From JAGTRP01 sp035255045 (GTDB taxonomy: Bacteria; Pseudomonadota; Gammaproteobacteria; Burkholderiales; Rhodocyclaceae), in the NCBI GenBank assembly GCA_035255045.1, contig DATFAA010000139.1, forward strand, positions 1 to 64,000: 64,000 nt of DNA, given 5' to 3'. Position 1 is the first letter of the stretch. Every line of letters begins with the position of its first letter. The notes below the pieces were generated by a model. It made no database searches, had not been told where the DNA came from, and worked only from the letters and a program-made list of their open reading frames with translations. A program made the translations under genes and the position numbers. Positions 24,429 through 32,009 of this stretch are shown here, one piece after another.

Positions 24429-24670
24429 GTCCGGCCCTGGGCGACGCGGACCCGGTCGATCAGATGCACCAGATCCTGGAAATTGGCGACCTTGACGTTG
24501 TCGTTGGGAACCTTGATGTCGAGGGCCTCCTCGGCGCTGAACACCACGTCGAAGATATCCAGGGAATCGATGCCGATGTCTTCCGGAGTGGCTTCGGGCT
24601 TGATCTTGGCCGGATCGACCTCGAATTTCTCGCAGATGATCCGGGTGAGCAGCTCAGCGGTTGCCGTCAT
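24425..24670 (-). CDS. Acyl carrier protein
   Basis: An 81-aa acyl carrier protein with the phosphopantetheine site S36 in GIDSLDIFDVVF. It carries growing acyl chains for the ketosynthase encoded just downstream. It departs from housekeeping AcpP in its neighbours and in its C-terminal half (FQDLVHLIDRVRVAQG). AAAGGATT precedes the ATG at 24670; the hydrolase gene ends 11 bases upstream. Confidence 0.93.
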   Translation of the reverse strand: MTATAELLTRIICEKFEVDPAKIKPEATPEDIGIDSLDIFDVVFSAEEALDIKVPNDNVKVANFQDLVHLIDRVRVAQGRT

Positions 24671-24681
24671 GGGGAATCCTT

Positions 24682-25524
24682 TCAGGCCGGGGAGGACGCG
24701 CAAAAGGAGGCAACGCGGTCGGCGATGTCGTCCTTGCGCTTGTCGAGGGTCAGTACGTGATAGCTGTCGTCTACGAAATAGGTTTCGACCTGCCGGGAGG
24801 CGATCCGGCTGGCCACGAAGTGGGCATTCTTGATGCTGGCCATGTCGTCTTCCAGCGAATGGACCACCAGGGTCGGCCGGTGCACGTCTGCCAGGGATTT
24901 CTTGGTGGCCCGGACCAGCCGCATGCTTTCGCGGATGACCGTGGCCGGGGTCTTGAAATGGCCGATCTTGTCGGCGGTGCGGGCGTCGCGGCTCTCCAGC
25001 ACCGAGGCCACCATGGCCCGGACCCGCTCGTCCTTGATGCCGTAGGGCGGCGGCTCCTCCCAGCAGATGAAGTGGTGCAGGGGGCTGTAGACCACCAGGG
25101 GCAGGAGCAGCCGGCGCCGCCACTTGGGCATGTTCCAGCCGTCGTAGAAGAAGGTCGGCGAGAGCAGGGTGACCCCGGCCAGGCGCTCCTTCTTGCGGGC
25201 GGCCAGCAGCAGGCCGAGGAGGGCGCCCATGGACAACCCGGCCACGTGCACCTGCCGGCATTCCTTGGTCAGGGCCTCGAAGGCCCGGTCCACGGAGTCG
25301 TACCAGTCTTCCCAGGTGCTGGCCTTGAGGGTCTGGACGGAATCGCAATGGCCGGCCAGCTGGGGGCAGGCCACCGTCAGGCCCTTGCGGGCCAGGTGCC
25401 GGCCGAAATGGCGCATCTCGGCTGGCGTGCCGGTGAGGCCGTGAATGAGCAGGACAGCCGTCTCGCCGCGCTTTTCGAAAAAGCCGTTGGGACCGAGGAC
25501 TTCGTGGATGCCGTGCCCATTCAT
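24682..25524 (-). CDS. Alpha/beta hydrolase (carboxylesterase/thioesterase-like)
   Basis: A 280-aa alpha/beta hydrolase: oxyanion-region HGLTGTP, nucleophile elbow GLSMG (Ser), an acidic residue in HSLEDD and the catalytic His in DSYHVLTLD. The insert after the elbow (NMPKWRRRLLLPLVVYSPLHHFICWEEPPPYG) is hydrophobic and could form a lid for a long acyl chain. Within the operon it could release or transfer the acyl chain from the ACP. The ATG at 25524 has GGGAGGG upstream. A carboxylesterase acting on something else is the alternative. Confidence 0.88.
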   Translation of the reverse strand: MNGHGIHEVLGPNGFFEKRGETAVLLIHGLTGTPAEMRHFGRHLARKGLTVACPQLAGHCDSVQTLKASTWEDWYDSVDRAFEALTKECRQVHVAGLSMGALLGLLLAARKKERLAGVTLLSPTFFYDGWNMPKWRRRLLLPLVVYSPLHHFICWEEPPPYGIKDERVRAMVASVLESRDARTADKIGHFKTPATVIRESMRLVRATKKSLADVHRPTLVVHSLEDDMASIKNAHFVASRIASRQVETYFVDDSYHVLTLDKRKDDIADRVASFCASSPA

Positions 25525-25543
25525 GCTGCCGTCCCTCCCTTCC

Positions 25544-26917
25544 TTACTCGGCGCCGCAACGGTGGAGCAGCTGTTCGAAGAGGGCGATGCCCAGGTCGAT
25601 CTCTTCCTTGGTGATGGTGAAGCTGGGAGCCAGGGTGAACACGTTCTTGTAATAGCCGCCGACGTCCAGGACCAGGCCCATACGCTTGCCGTTGGCTTCC
25701 AGGTCGCCCTTGAGACCTTGGTTGAAAATGCGGTCGGCAAGTTCCCGGTTAGGCGTATATCCGTCCGCCTGGCACATCTCCATGCGCATGGCGAGGCCGA
25801 GGCCGCTCACGTCGCCGACCATCTTCCAGCGGGCCTTGAGCTCCTCCAGGCGCTTCAGGAAGTAGGCGCCCTTTTCCCGGATGCCCGGCTCCAGGTCGGC
25901 TTCCTGGGTCATGCGCAGGACTTCCAAGGCGGTGGCGGTGCCCAGGGGGTTGGAGGAGAAGGTGGAGTGGGTGGATCCCGGCGGGAAGACCTTGGGGTTG
26001 ATCAGCTCTTCCCGGGCCCAGATGCCGGAGATGGGGTTGAGGCCGTTGGTGATGGCCTTGCCGAACACGAAGACGTCGGGGACGATGCCGAAATTCTCCC
26101 AGGACCACAGCTTGCCGGTGCGGTAGACGCCCATCTGGATTTCATCCACCACCAGGAGGATGTTGCGCTCCTTGAGCGTGCGGGCCAGCTTGGTGAAATA
26201 ATCGGCAGGGGGAATGACGTAGCCGCCGGTGCCCTGGACGGTCTCCACATAGAAGGCGCCGTACTCGCACTGCTTGGCCTTGTCGTCCCAGACGGCGTTG
26301 TACTCGGTCTCGAACAGGCGCTCGAATTCCTTGTGGCAGTACATGCCGCAGCTCTCCTCCTTCATGCCGTAGGGGCAGCGGAAGCAGTAGGGGAAGGGCA
26401 CGAAGTGGGCGCGGTCGGAGAAGTGGCCGTAGCGGCGGCGGTAGCGGTAGCTGGAAGTGATGGCGGAGGCCCCCAGGGTGCGGCCGTGGTAGCCGCCCAT
26501 GAAGGCGAACATCAGGTTCTTGCCGGTGTGGTTGCGCACCAGCTTGAGGGAGTCCTCCACCGCCTGGGCGCCGCCCACGTTGAAGTGGACCCGGCCCTTG
26601 ACCCCGTATTTCTCCTCGATGTACTTGCAGATGGTCTCGGCCAGCTCGACCTTCTCGGTGTGGAGGTACTGGCAGGCCAGCTGGGGTAGGGTGTCGATCT
26701 GGCGCTTCAGGGCCTCGTTCAGGCGCTTGTTGCGGTAGCCGAAGTTGACCGCCGAATACCACATCTGCAGGTCGAGGTAAGGGGTGTTCTGCTCGTCGTA
26801 GAGATACGAGCCTTCGCAGGAGGCGAAGACCTTCGGGGGGTCGGCGTAATGCACCGTGTCGCCCCAGGAACAGTAGCGGGCGTCTTTTTCGAGCAGGGCG
26901 ATGGTCTTGTGATCCAT
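25544..26917 (-). CDS. Class III (ornithine/GABA-type) PLP aminotransferase
   Basis: A 457-aa fold-type I, class III aminotransferase. Key residues: GGAQAVEDSLK (substrate/PLP phosphate loop), VVDEIQMG with the PLP-pyridine Asp (D258), and Schiff-base lysine K287 in FVFGKAITNG. A cysteine group FPYCFRCPYGMKEESCGMYC (C178, C181, C190, C194) lies in the middle; similar Cys pairs bind an FeS cluster in some GABA aminotransferases. It probably moves an amino group to or from a terminal aldehyde or keto group. The ATG at 26917 gives a normal length. It follows the HAD gene by 26 bp. Confidence 0.92.
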   Translation of the reverse strand: MDHKTIALLEKDARYCSWGDTVHYADPPKVFASCEGSYLYDEQNTPYLDLQMWYSAVNFGYRNKRLNEALKRQIDTLPQLACQYLHTEKVELAETICKYIEEKYGVKGRVHFNVGGAQAVEDSLKLVRNHTGKNLMFAFMGGYHGRTLGASAITSSYRYRRRYGHFSDRAHFVPFPYCFRCPYGMKEESCGMYCHKEFERLFETEYNAVWDDKAKQCEYGAFYVETVQGTGGYVIPPADYFTKLARTLKERNILLVVDEIQMGVYRTGKLWSWENFGIVPDVFVFGKAITNGLNPISGIWAREELINPKVFPPGSTHSTFSSNPLGTATALEVLRMTQEADLEPGIREKGAYFLKRLEELKARWKMVGDVSGLGLAMRMEMCQADGYTPNRELADRIFNQGLKGDLEANGKRMGLVLDVGGYYKNVFTLAPSFTITKEEIDLGIALFEQLLHRCGAE

Positions 26918-26943
26918 GGAAGCAGTGGGTCCTGTGGCAGAAA

Positions 26944-27612
26944 TTAGACGGTTGCAGCGGACTTGCGCTGGTCGAGATCCCATTCCCGGACGGCGCCGAG
27001 CACATCGGCGAAGTCCCGGATGGGGGTGTGGAGAATGCCGCGCTCCTGGCAGTGGCGGATCAGGGAGCCCTTGGCGAAGACGACGTCGGCGATGCCGGCC
27101 AGGCAGGCGTCGGACTTGCCGTCGCCCACCAGCACCACCGGCCCGCCATGGCGGGTGGCCAGCTGCCGGGCGATGGCGCATTTGCAGACGCCGTTGCCGC
27201 CGCCGCATTCCGGGTTGCGGTGGGGAAAGGTCAGTTCCAGCCGGTCCGGAGAGACGAAATGCAGCTGGTTGGCGAAGACCGGCAGATTCTCCAGGCCGCC
27301 ATGGCGGAGGGCGGTATGGATGGCGAAGTCCAGGCCGTCGCTGACCACCGCCACATGGGCGAAGGCGCTCACATGCCGGCGGAAGTCGGCGAAATGGGGG
27401 TCAAGGCGGATATTGCGGAAGAATTTGCCGAGGGTGATGTGGTCGGCACGCACCAGCCGCACCTGGGCCTGCATGCATTCCAGGGCGCTGATGCGGCCCT
27501 CCAGCCAGTCTGCCTCGAGTTCTTCCCAGGCCGGGTCGGCGTGGTGTTCCAGCAGTTGGTCCACCGTGTCTTCCGTGGCCAGGGTGCCGTCGAAGTCGAT
27601 TACAAAGATCAT
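26944..27612 (-). CDS. HAD-IB phosphatase (MtnX/SerB-like)
   Basis: A 222-aa HAD-superfamily phosphatase: motif I DFDGTL (D6, D8), motif II serine in VVSDGLD, and motif IV VGDGKSDAC. A Cys-containing segment (ECGGGNGVCKC) sits in the cap or core. The MtnX-like HAD-IB type usually removes phosphate from a small phosphoester. It is the first gene of the five-gene minus-strand operon, so it probably makes or trims a precursor for the aminotransferase. Substrate unknown. Confidence 0.87.
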   Translation of the reverse strand: MIFVIDFDGTLATEDTVDQLLEHHADPAWEELEADWLEGRISALECMQAQVRLVRADHITLGKFFRNIRLDPHFADFRRHVSAFAHVAVVSDGLDFAIHTALRHGGLENLPVFANQLHFVSPDRLELTFPHRNPECGGGNGVCKCAIARQLATRHGGPVVLVGDGKSDACLAGIADVVFAKGSLIRHCQERGILHTPIRDFADVLGAVREWDLDQRKSAATV

Positions 27613-27915
27613 CCGCTTTCCAGTGCGATTGGCGGCGGAGCGTCGTGGGGGACGAGACGCGGGCCAGGGTTTGTGTGATACAGATTATCGACTCCCCTCT
27701 CTGTCATCAACCTGACATTTACTGACAATCGGCGTGGGCAATAGGCTGTAGTCTTGGCCTGGGTTTTACTGGTGTTGACTCCCTGGCCGCTTGGTGTCAG
27801 CCAGGGGTTTTACTCTACACTTCAAGCCCCGCAAGCCACTGTCGCGGTTCAGGCCAAGGGCATTACCGGGCCGGTCAGCGACCCCTTTTCCCGTCTGCGT
27901 CCATTCTTACAGTCA
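27613..27915. promoter_or_regulatory. Divergent promoter region of the ACP locus
   Basis: About 300 bp without a gene between the HAD gene (minus) and the first EamA gene (plus). It contains TGTCA (27702-27706) followed by TGACA at 27713-27717 and again at 27723-27727, exactly 10 bp apart, as OmpR-type regulators often need. Further on, CCCTGGC (27781-27787) and GCCAGGG (27800-27806) can form a hairpin followed by GTTTTA, which resembles a leader attenuator for the EamA genes. No clear -35/-10 pair was found. Confidence 0.4.
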
Positions 27916-28275
27916 ATGAACTCGGCCCTCGTCATCGCCATCTGGATACTCAACACCGTGCTCGATTCCGGCGGGCAGCTCGCCTTCAAGGCCGCCGCCA
28001 TCGAGCCCGGCGGGCTGTCAGGCCTGGCCCGCTGGCGCCACATGCTGGCCCGGCCCTGGCTGTGGGTGGGGATCGTCTGCTTCGTCGGCGAATTCGTCGT
28101 CTGGCTGGCTTTTCTGTCCCTCATTCCCCTGGCCGAAGGCGTCCTCCTCGGCATGTTCAGCATCGTCGCCGTCATGCTGGGCGGCCGTATCTGGTTCTAC
28201 GAACATTTCACCCGGCCGCGCCTGATCGGCATCAGCCTGATCATCGTCGGGGTTGTCATCGTGGGGTTGTCCTGA
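27916..28275 (+). CDS. Half-size EamA/SMR-type transporter subunit 1
   Basis: A 119-aa membrane protein with four helices (SALVIAIWILNTVLDSGGQ; PWLWVGIVCFVGEFVVWLAF; PLAEGVLLGMFSIVAVML; LIGISLIIVGVVIVGLS), the half-size form of the EamA/DMT fold. The ATG at 27916 is where the transmembrane homology starts; no Shine-Dalgarno is visible. Its stop overlaps the start of the second half-size subunit, so the two should form a heterodimer, as ArnE and ArnF do. Confidence 0.82.
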   Translation: MNSALVIAIWILNTVLDSGGQLAFKAAAIEPGGLSGLARWRHMLARPWLWVGIVCFVGEFVVWLAFLSLIPLAEGVLLGMFSIVAVMLGGRIWFYEHFTRPRLIGISLIIVGVVIVGLS

Positions 28276-28667
28276 TGTCCCTCAAGCGCTTCTACCTGAT
28301 CGGCTTCGTGGTCCTGATCGCCTTCGACACCCTGTCCCAGGTCTGCTTCAAGCTCGCGGCCATCCATGCCGAGCCCTTCGCCATAGAGACGGGCTGGCTG
28401 CTGCGCATCGTCACCCAGCCCTACGTCTATGGCGCCATCGTCGGCTATGTCGGCGCCTTCGTGACCTGGATGACCCTCCTGGAGCACGCCCCCATCGGGC
28501 CGGCCTTCGCCGCCTCGCACCTGGAGGTGATCGGCGTCATGATCATCTCGGTGCCGGTCTTCGGCGAGTACCTCAGCGCCCTGCAGCTGCTGGGGGCGGC
28601 CTTCATCGTGGCCGGGGTGGCCTGCCTCGCCCTGGGCGAAACCTCGGATGCCCACGTCCATCGCTAG
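28275..28667 (+). CDS. Half-size EamA/SMR-type transporter subunit 2
   Basis: A 130-aa membrane protein with four helices (LIGFVVLIAFDTLSQVCFKL; YGAIVGYVGAFVTWMTLL; HLEVIGVMIISVPVFGEYL; LLGAAFIVAGVACLALG). Start and stop with the upstream gene share one base (TGATG), and the following aminotransferase gene begins 20 bp before its end. Together with subunit 1 it resembles the ArnE/ArnF flippase for an undecaprenyl-linked amino sugar. The cargo here is unknown. Confidence 0.83.
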   Translation: MSLKRFYLIGFVVLIAFDTLSQVCFKLAAIHAEPFAIETGWLLRIVTQPYVYGAIVGYVGAFVTWMTLLEHAPIGPAFAASHLEVIGVMIISVPVFGEYLSALQLLGAAFIVAGVACLALGETSDAHVHR

Positions 28668-29862
28668 CCAGGAAATCCCGCCCACCGCCGGCCTGCCCCT
28701 GGGGCCGGACGACCTGTTCGCCGCGGGAGGCGGGGACTTCACCGAGGCAATGGCCGCCTTCCTGGGGGTGCCCCGGGCCGGGGTCGAATGCTCCGGTACC
28801 GCCTGCCTGGTGGTGACCCTGGAGACCCTCAAGCACCTGAGCGGGCGGCGGACCGTGGTGGTGCCGGCCTACACCTGCCCCCTGGTGGTTTTCGCCGTCG
28901 CCCATTGCGGCCTGCGTCTCAAGGTGTGCGATGTCGCCCCCGGCAGCTTCGAACTCGACCCGCAGGCCCTGGCCCGGGCCTGCGACCCGGATACCCTGGC
29001 CGTCGTGCCCACCCACCTGGGGGGTCGGGTGGCCGCCCTCGAGCCGGTCCTGGCCCAGGCCAGGCGCTCCGGGGCCTTCGTCATCGAGGACGCGGCCCAG
29101 GCCCTGGGCGCCCGGGCGGCCGGGCAGAGCGTCGGCCTGGCCGGCGACGCCGGGTTCTTCAGCCTGGCGGCGGGCAAGGGGCTCAGTCTCTTCGAAGGGG
29201 GCATCTGGATCGCCCGGGACCCGGCCCTGGCCGCCGAGCTGGCCCGCACCAGCGCCGATATCATCCCGTCCCGGCCCCTGACCGAAGCCTGGCGCTGCCT
29301 CCAGCTCCTGGGCTATGGGGCCCTCTACCGTCCCGGCCCCCTGCGCCTGGCCTACGGCGCTCCCCTGCGCCGTGCCCTCGCCCAGGGCGACCCGGTGGCA
29401 GCGGCCGGCGACGTCTTTTCACCGCAAATCCCCCTGCACCGGGTTTCCGGCTGGCGCCAGGGGGTGGGCAGCCGGGGGCTCGTCCGCCTGCCGGCTTTCC
29501 AGGCCGCCCTGCGGGACCAGGCCGGGCGGCGCCTGCCGCGGCTGGCGGCACTGCCGGGCGTGGAAGTGATCACCGACCCGCCGGCCACCGCGGGCACCTG
29601 GCCGCTGTTCATGCTCCTGCTGCCCGGGGAGGCGGTGCGGGATGCCGTCCTGGCGGAATTGTGGGGCAGCGGCCTCGGGGTGGCCCGCATGTTCGTCAAT
29701 GCCCTGCCGGACTACGACTACCTGCGGCCCTGGGTCGAACCCCAGGACTGCCCCAACGCCCGGGATTTCGCGGCCCGTTCCATGACGGTCACCAACAGCC
29801 TGTGGCTGGACGATGCCCGCTTCGAGGCGGTGCTCGCCGCCCTCGCCCGTCACCTGCGGTAA
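28648..29862 (+). CDS. DegT/DnrJ/EryC1-family PLP aminotransferase
   Basis: A 404-aa fold-type I enzyme of the DegT/ArnB group, which mostly aminates keto-sugars. Seen: an N-terminal phosphate-binding region (VECSGTACLVVTLETL), YTCPLVVFAV, the pyridine-binding VIEDAAQALG and the Schiff-base lysine in FSLAAGKGLSLFEGG. The Ser/Thr-rich motif of typical sugar aminotransferases is modified, so the substrate could differ. It overlaps the upstream transporter gene by 20 bp and the convergent arginase-like gene by 13 bp. Confidence 0.85.
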   Translation: MPTSIASQEIPPTAGLPLGPDDLFAAGGGDFTEAMAAFLGVPRAGVECSGTACLVVTLETLKHLSGRRTVVVPAYTCPLVVFAVAHCGLRLKVCDVAPGSFELDPQALARACDPDTLAVVPTHLGGRVAALEPVLAQARRSGAFVIEDAAQALGARAAGQSVGLAGDAGFFSLAAGKGLSLFEGGIWIARDPALAAELARTSADIIPSRPLTEAWRCLQLLGYGALYRPGPLRLAYGAPLRRALAQGDPVAAAGDVFSPQIPLHRVSGWRQGVGSRGLVRLPAFQAALRDQAGRRLPRLAALPGVEVITDPPATAGTWPLFMLLLPGEAVRDAVLAELWGSGLGVARMFVNALPDYDYLRPWVEPQDCPNARDFAARSMTVTNSLWLDDARFEAVLAALARHLR

Positions 29863-30722
29863 GCCGCCTCGATCCAGGGCAGCAGGCGGCGGTTCACGTC
29901 TATCTGCTGGGCCTGCCACTGGGCCAGGGTCGCCTCGGGGATGGGCGGCTGGCGGTCGAGGGCGCTCAGCCAGCGCTTCCAGGGGGTGCGGTAGCGGTGG
30001 ATGGAAACCTCCCCGGTGATGTCGCTGCCCACCAGGCGCCCGGCCAGGGATTCGATCACGCGGCCGACCTGGTCCAGGTCCAGCCGGCCCTGATCCCAGT
30101 TGGTGCGGGCGACCTCGGGGGCGAGAACATCCTTGTCGATCGACAGGTAGACGGGGATGCTTTCCCCGGCCTGGGCGGCGACGAAGGCGTCGACCAGCTC
30201 CCCGCCGCCGGCGAAGCTGCGGAACGCCTTGGCCAGCCCGACGGCCCGGGCCCAGCCGGTGTCCACGCCGATGGTCCAGTAGCGGACCCGGCCCCGGTAG
30301 AGGGGCAGCAGATGGTTCTCCCAGGCGTGGCCCCGGCCCACGTCGTCCGAACAGATGCCCACCACGTGGATGGTCCGTATCCACGGCAGGCGGGCGGCGT
30401 GGCGCACCCAGGAGCCGCAGTGGATGCCGAAGGGGAAGCGCATGTTGTCCGGGTGGTTGTCGAGGACCACCAGGTCGAAGGGGCCGGCAGGGCCGAGGCG
30501 CTTGAGCAGCAGGTGGCTCAGGTGATGGTAGTCGCCGCTGCCCAGGAAGACCGTGCCGTGGTCCTCCGGCAGCCGTTCCCGCAGGTGGCCCTCGAAGCGC
30601 TTCCAGACGGCCGCACCGCAGCCGAAGCGGATGTCCTCCTGCCAGGTTCCCAGGGGCAGCACCTGCGCCCCCTCCAGGCAGCGCAGGGAACCGTCCAGAT
30701 CAAGGACGAGGGGCTTGGGCAT
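29850..30722 (-). CDS. Arginase/agmatinase-fold metalloenzyme-like protein
   Basis: A 290-aa protein with the ureohydrolase metal motifs in slightly changed form: GSGDYHHLSH (for GGDHS), DLVVLDNHPDN (for DAHxD) and YLSIDKDVLAP (for SIDxDxxDP). Two manganese ions are therefore likely. The enzymes of this fold cleave guanidino or amidino groups (arginine, agmatine, formimidoglutamate) or deacetylate polyamines, the last being a distant relative. The start is uncertain: ATG 30722 was taken, with ATG 30746 possible; both overlap the upstream gene's end at 30700. Confidence 0.75.
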   Translation of the reverse strand: MPKPLVLDLDGSLRCLEGAQVLPLGTWQEDIRFGCGAAVWKRFEGHLRERLPEDHGTVFLGSGDYHHLSHLLLKRLGPAGPFDLVVLDNHPDNMRFPFGIHCGSWVRHAARLPWIRTIHVVGICSDDVGRGHAWENHLLPLYRGRVRYWTIGVDTGWARAVGLAKAFRSFAGGGELVDAFVAAQAGESIPVYLSIDKDVLAPEVARTNWDQGRLDLDQVGRVIESLAGRLVGSDITGEVSIHRYRTPWKRWLSALDRQPPIPEATLAQWQAQQIDVNRRLLPWIEAAYRR

Positions 30723-31803
30723 GGGCTTCGAACCAGGCGCGGTCATGCTCGAAATGGCCGGAAAGCCGCCGCAGGACGGCGCGCAGCAGGGGATTGCGGA
30801 CATAGACGGCGTGCCGGGTGAAGGTGAAGCGGGCGCCCAGATAGGCCTTGATCTCGGGGTCGGTCCACCCGGCCACGTAGTGGCTGAGGCCCCGCTCCCG
30901 GGCGAAGGCCAGGTTCTCCATCCAGCTCACGAAATAAAGATTGTGGTCCCGGGCGGCCGGGTAGCGGAAGCCCACGTACTTGTCGATGAGCATGCCGTCG
31001 TGGATGAAGCACAGGTTGAAGCCGATCAGCTCCCCGCCGGCGCGGTAGAGGAAGAGGTGGCCGTCGAGGCTGCGGTCCTGGAGGATGGCCCGGAAGAAAT
31101 CCGCGGTCAGCCTGTCGAAATGGATTTCGCTCTGGCCGTACACCTCCAGGTAGAGGGCGTAGAGGGCCTCCAGGAAGCTCGGGTCGTGGAAGCGCTCGCT
31201 GCCGGTGGGTAACACTTCGACGGCGAGGCGCTCCCGGGCCTTGAGCTTGCGCCGGATGTCCTTGCGGCGGCCGGAGGACAGGCGGGACAGGTACTCGTCG
31301 GCGCTGACGAAGTCGATGGGGACATAGGCCAGGGCCTGGCCCTCCACCATGATGAATCCCCGCTCCGTGCAGGCGGCCGTGAAGGCGGCGGCGTAGTCCC
31401 GCTGGGCCTGGGGCAGCAGGGGGGAGGCATCCGGAATGTCCTTGACGATGAGGAGCCGGGTGCGCCCGTTCCAGGCCGCCAGCAGCGCCCCGGGCAGGGA
31501 CTCCGGCGCCACGGCGGCCGGCATCACGGCGTATTCGCTGGCGGTGGTGCCGAAGAAGCAGGTGCGCCACTTCAGCAGGCGGCGCAGCCAGCGGCTGCCG
31601 GGCAGCGAATTGGCGCGGTGCAGGGTGTCCGGGTCGGCGGTGGTGAGGAGGTCGAAGTCGGCGAAGAAGCCCGGCATCCCCTCGGGGGAAAGGAAGGCCT
31701 CGAAGCCCTCGGGCGGCTGGTCGAGGAAATGCCGCACCAGGCCGGCCGGCTCCAGGCCGTTGACACAAGGGGGGAGCGGGGCTGGCATTTGGCGTCGGTT
31801 CAT
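30700..31803 (-). CDS. FemAB/GNAT-like acyltransferase
   Basis: A 367-aa protein of the GNAT/FemAB type. Its centre has SGRRKDIRRKLKARERL, and its C-terminal half LFLYRAGGELIGFNLCFIHDGMLIDKYVGF and AGWTDPEIKAYLGARFTFTRHAVYV, a pattern of double-GNAT enzymes that move acyl or aminoacyl groups to an amine. It resembles in type, not closely in sequence, the DUF482 enzyme at 20562. Overlap with the arginase-like gene suggests one two-gene operon. A role in N-acylating the product of the ACP locus is inference. Confidence 0.75.
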   Translation of the reverse strand: MNRRQMPAPLPPCVNGLEPAGLVRHFLDQPPEGFEAFLSPEGMPGFFADFDLLTTADPDTLHRANSLPGSRWLRRLLKWRTCFFGTTASEYAVMPAAVAPESLPGALLAAWNGRTRLLIVKDIPDASPLLPQAQRDYAAAFTAACTERGFIMVEGQALAYVPIDFVSADEYLSRLSSGRRKDIRRKLKARERLAVEVLPTGSERFHDPSFLEALYALYLEVYGQSEIHFDRLTADFFRAILQDRSLDGHLFLYRAGGELIGFNLCFIHDGMLIDKYVGFRYPAARDHNLYFVSWMENLAFARERGLSHYVAGWTDPEIKAYLGARFTFTRHAVYVRNPLLRAVLRRLSGHFEHDRAWFEAHAQAPRP

Positions 31804-32009
31804 CGGCAGGATGGGATACGGGGAGAAGGCAGCCGGGCGTCCTCCCGCGGGCGCAGCTATGACAAGCTGGCGGAGAACGACTTCTTTGCGGCGTCAATCC
31901 ATTATCATCTCCCTTTTCCCGTGCGCCAACCCCCGTCAGCGTTCCGAAAGGGCATGTCCCCTATCCTGCCGGCGGAGCACGTCCTTCCCATCCAGCCCAA
32001 TCCCAGTCC

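Noticed and set aside
24425..24670. Housekeeping acyl carrier protein AcpP
   Set aside because: The neighbours are an aminotransferase, hydrolase and HAD phosphatase and not fabD/fabG; the sequence around the Ser site fits a specialised carrier.
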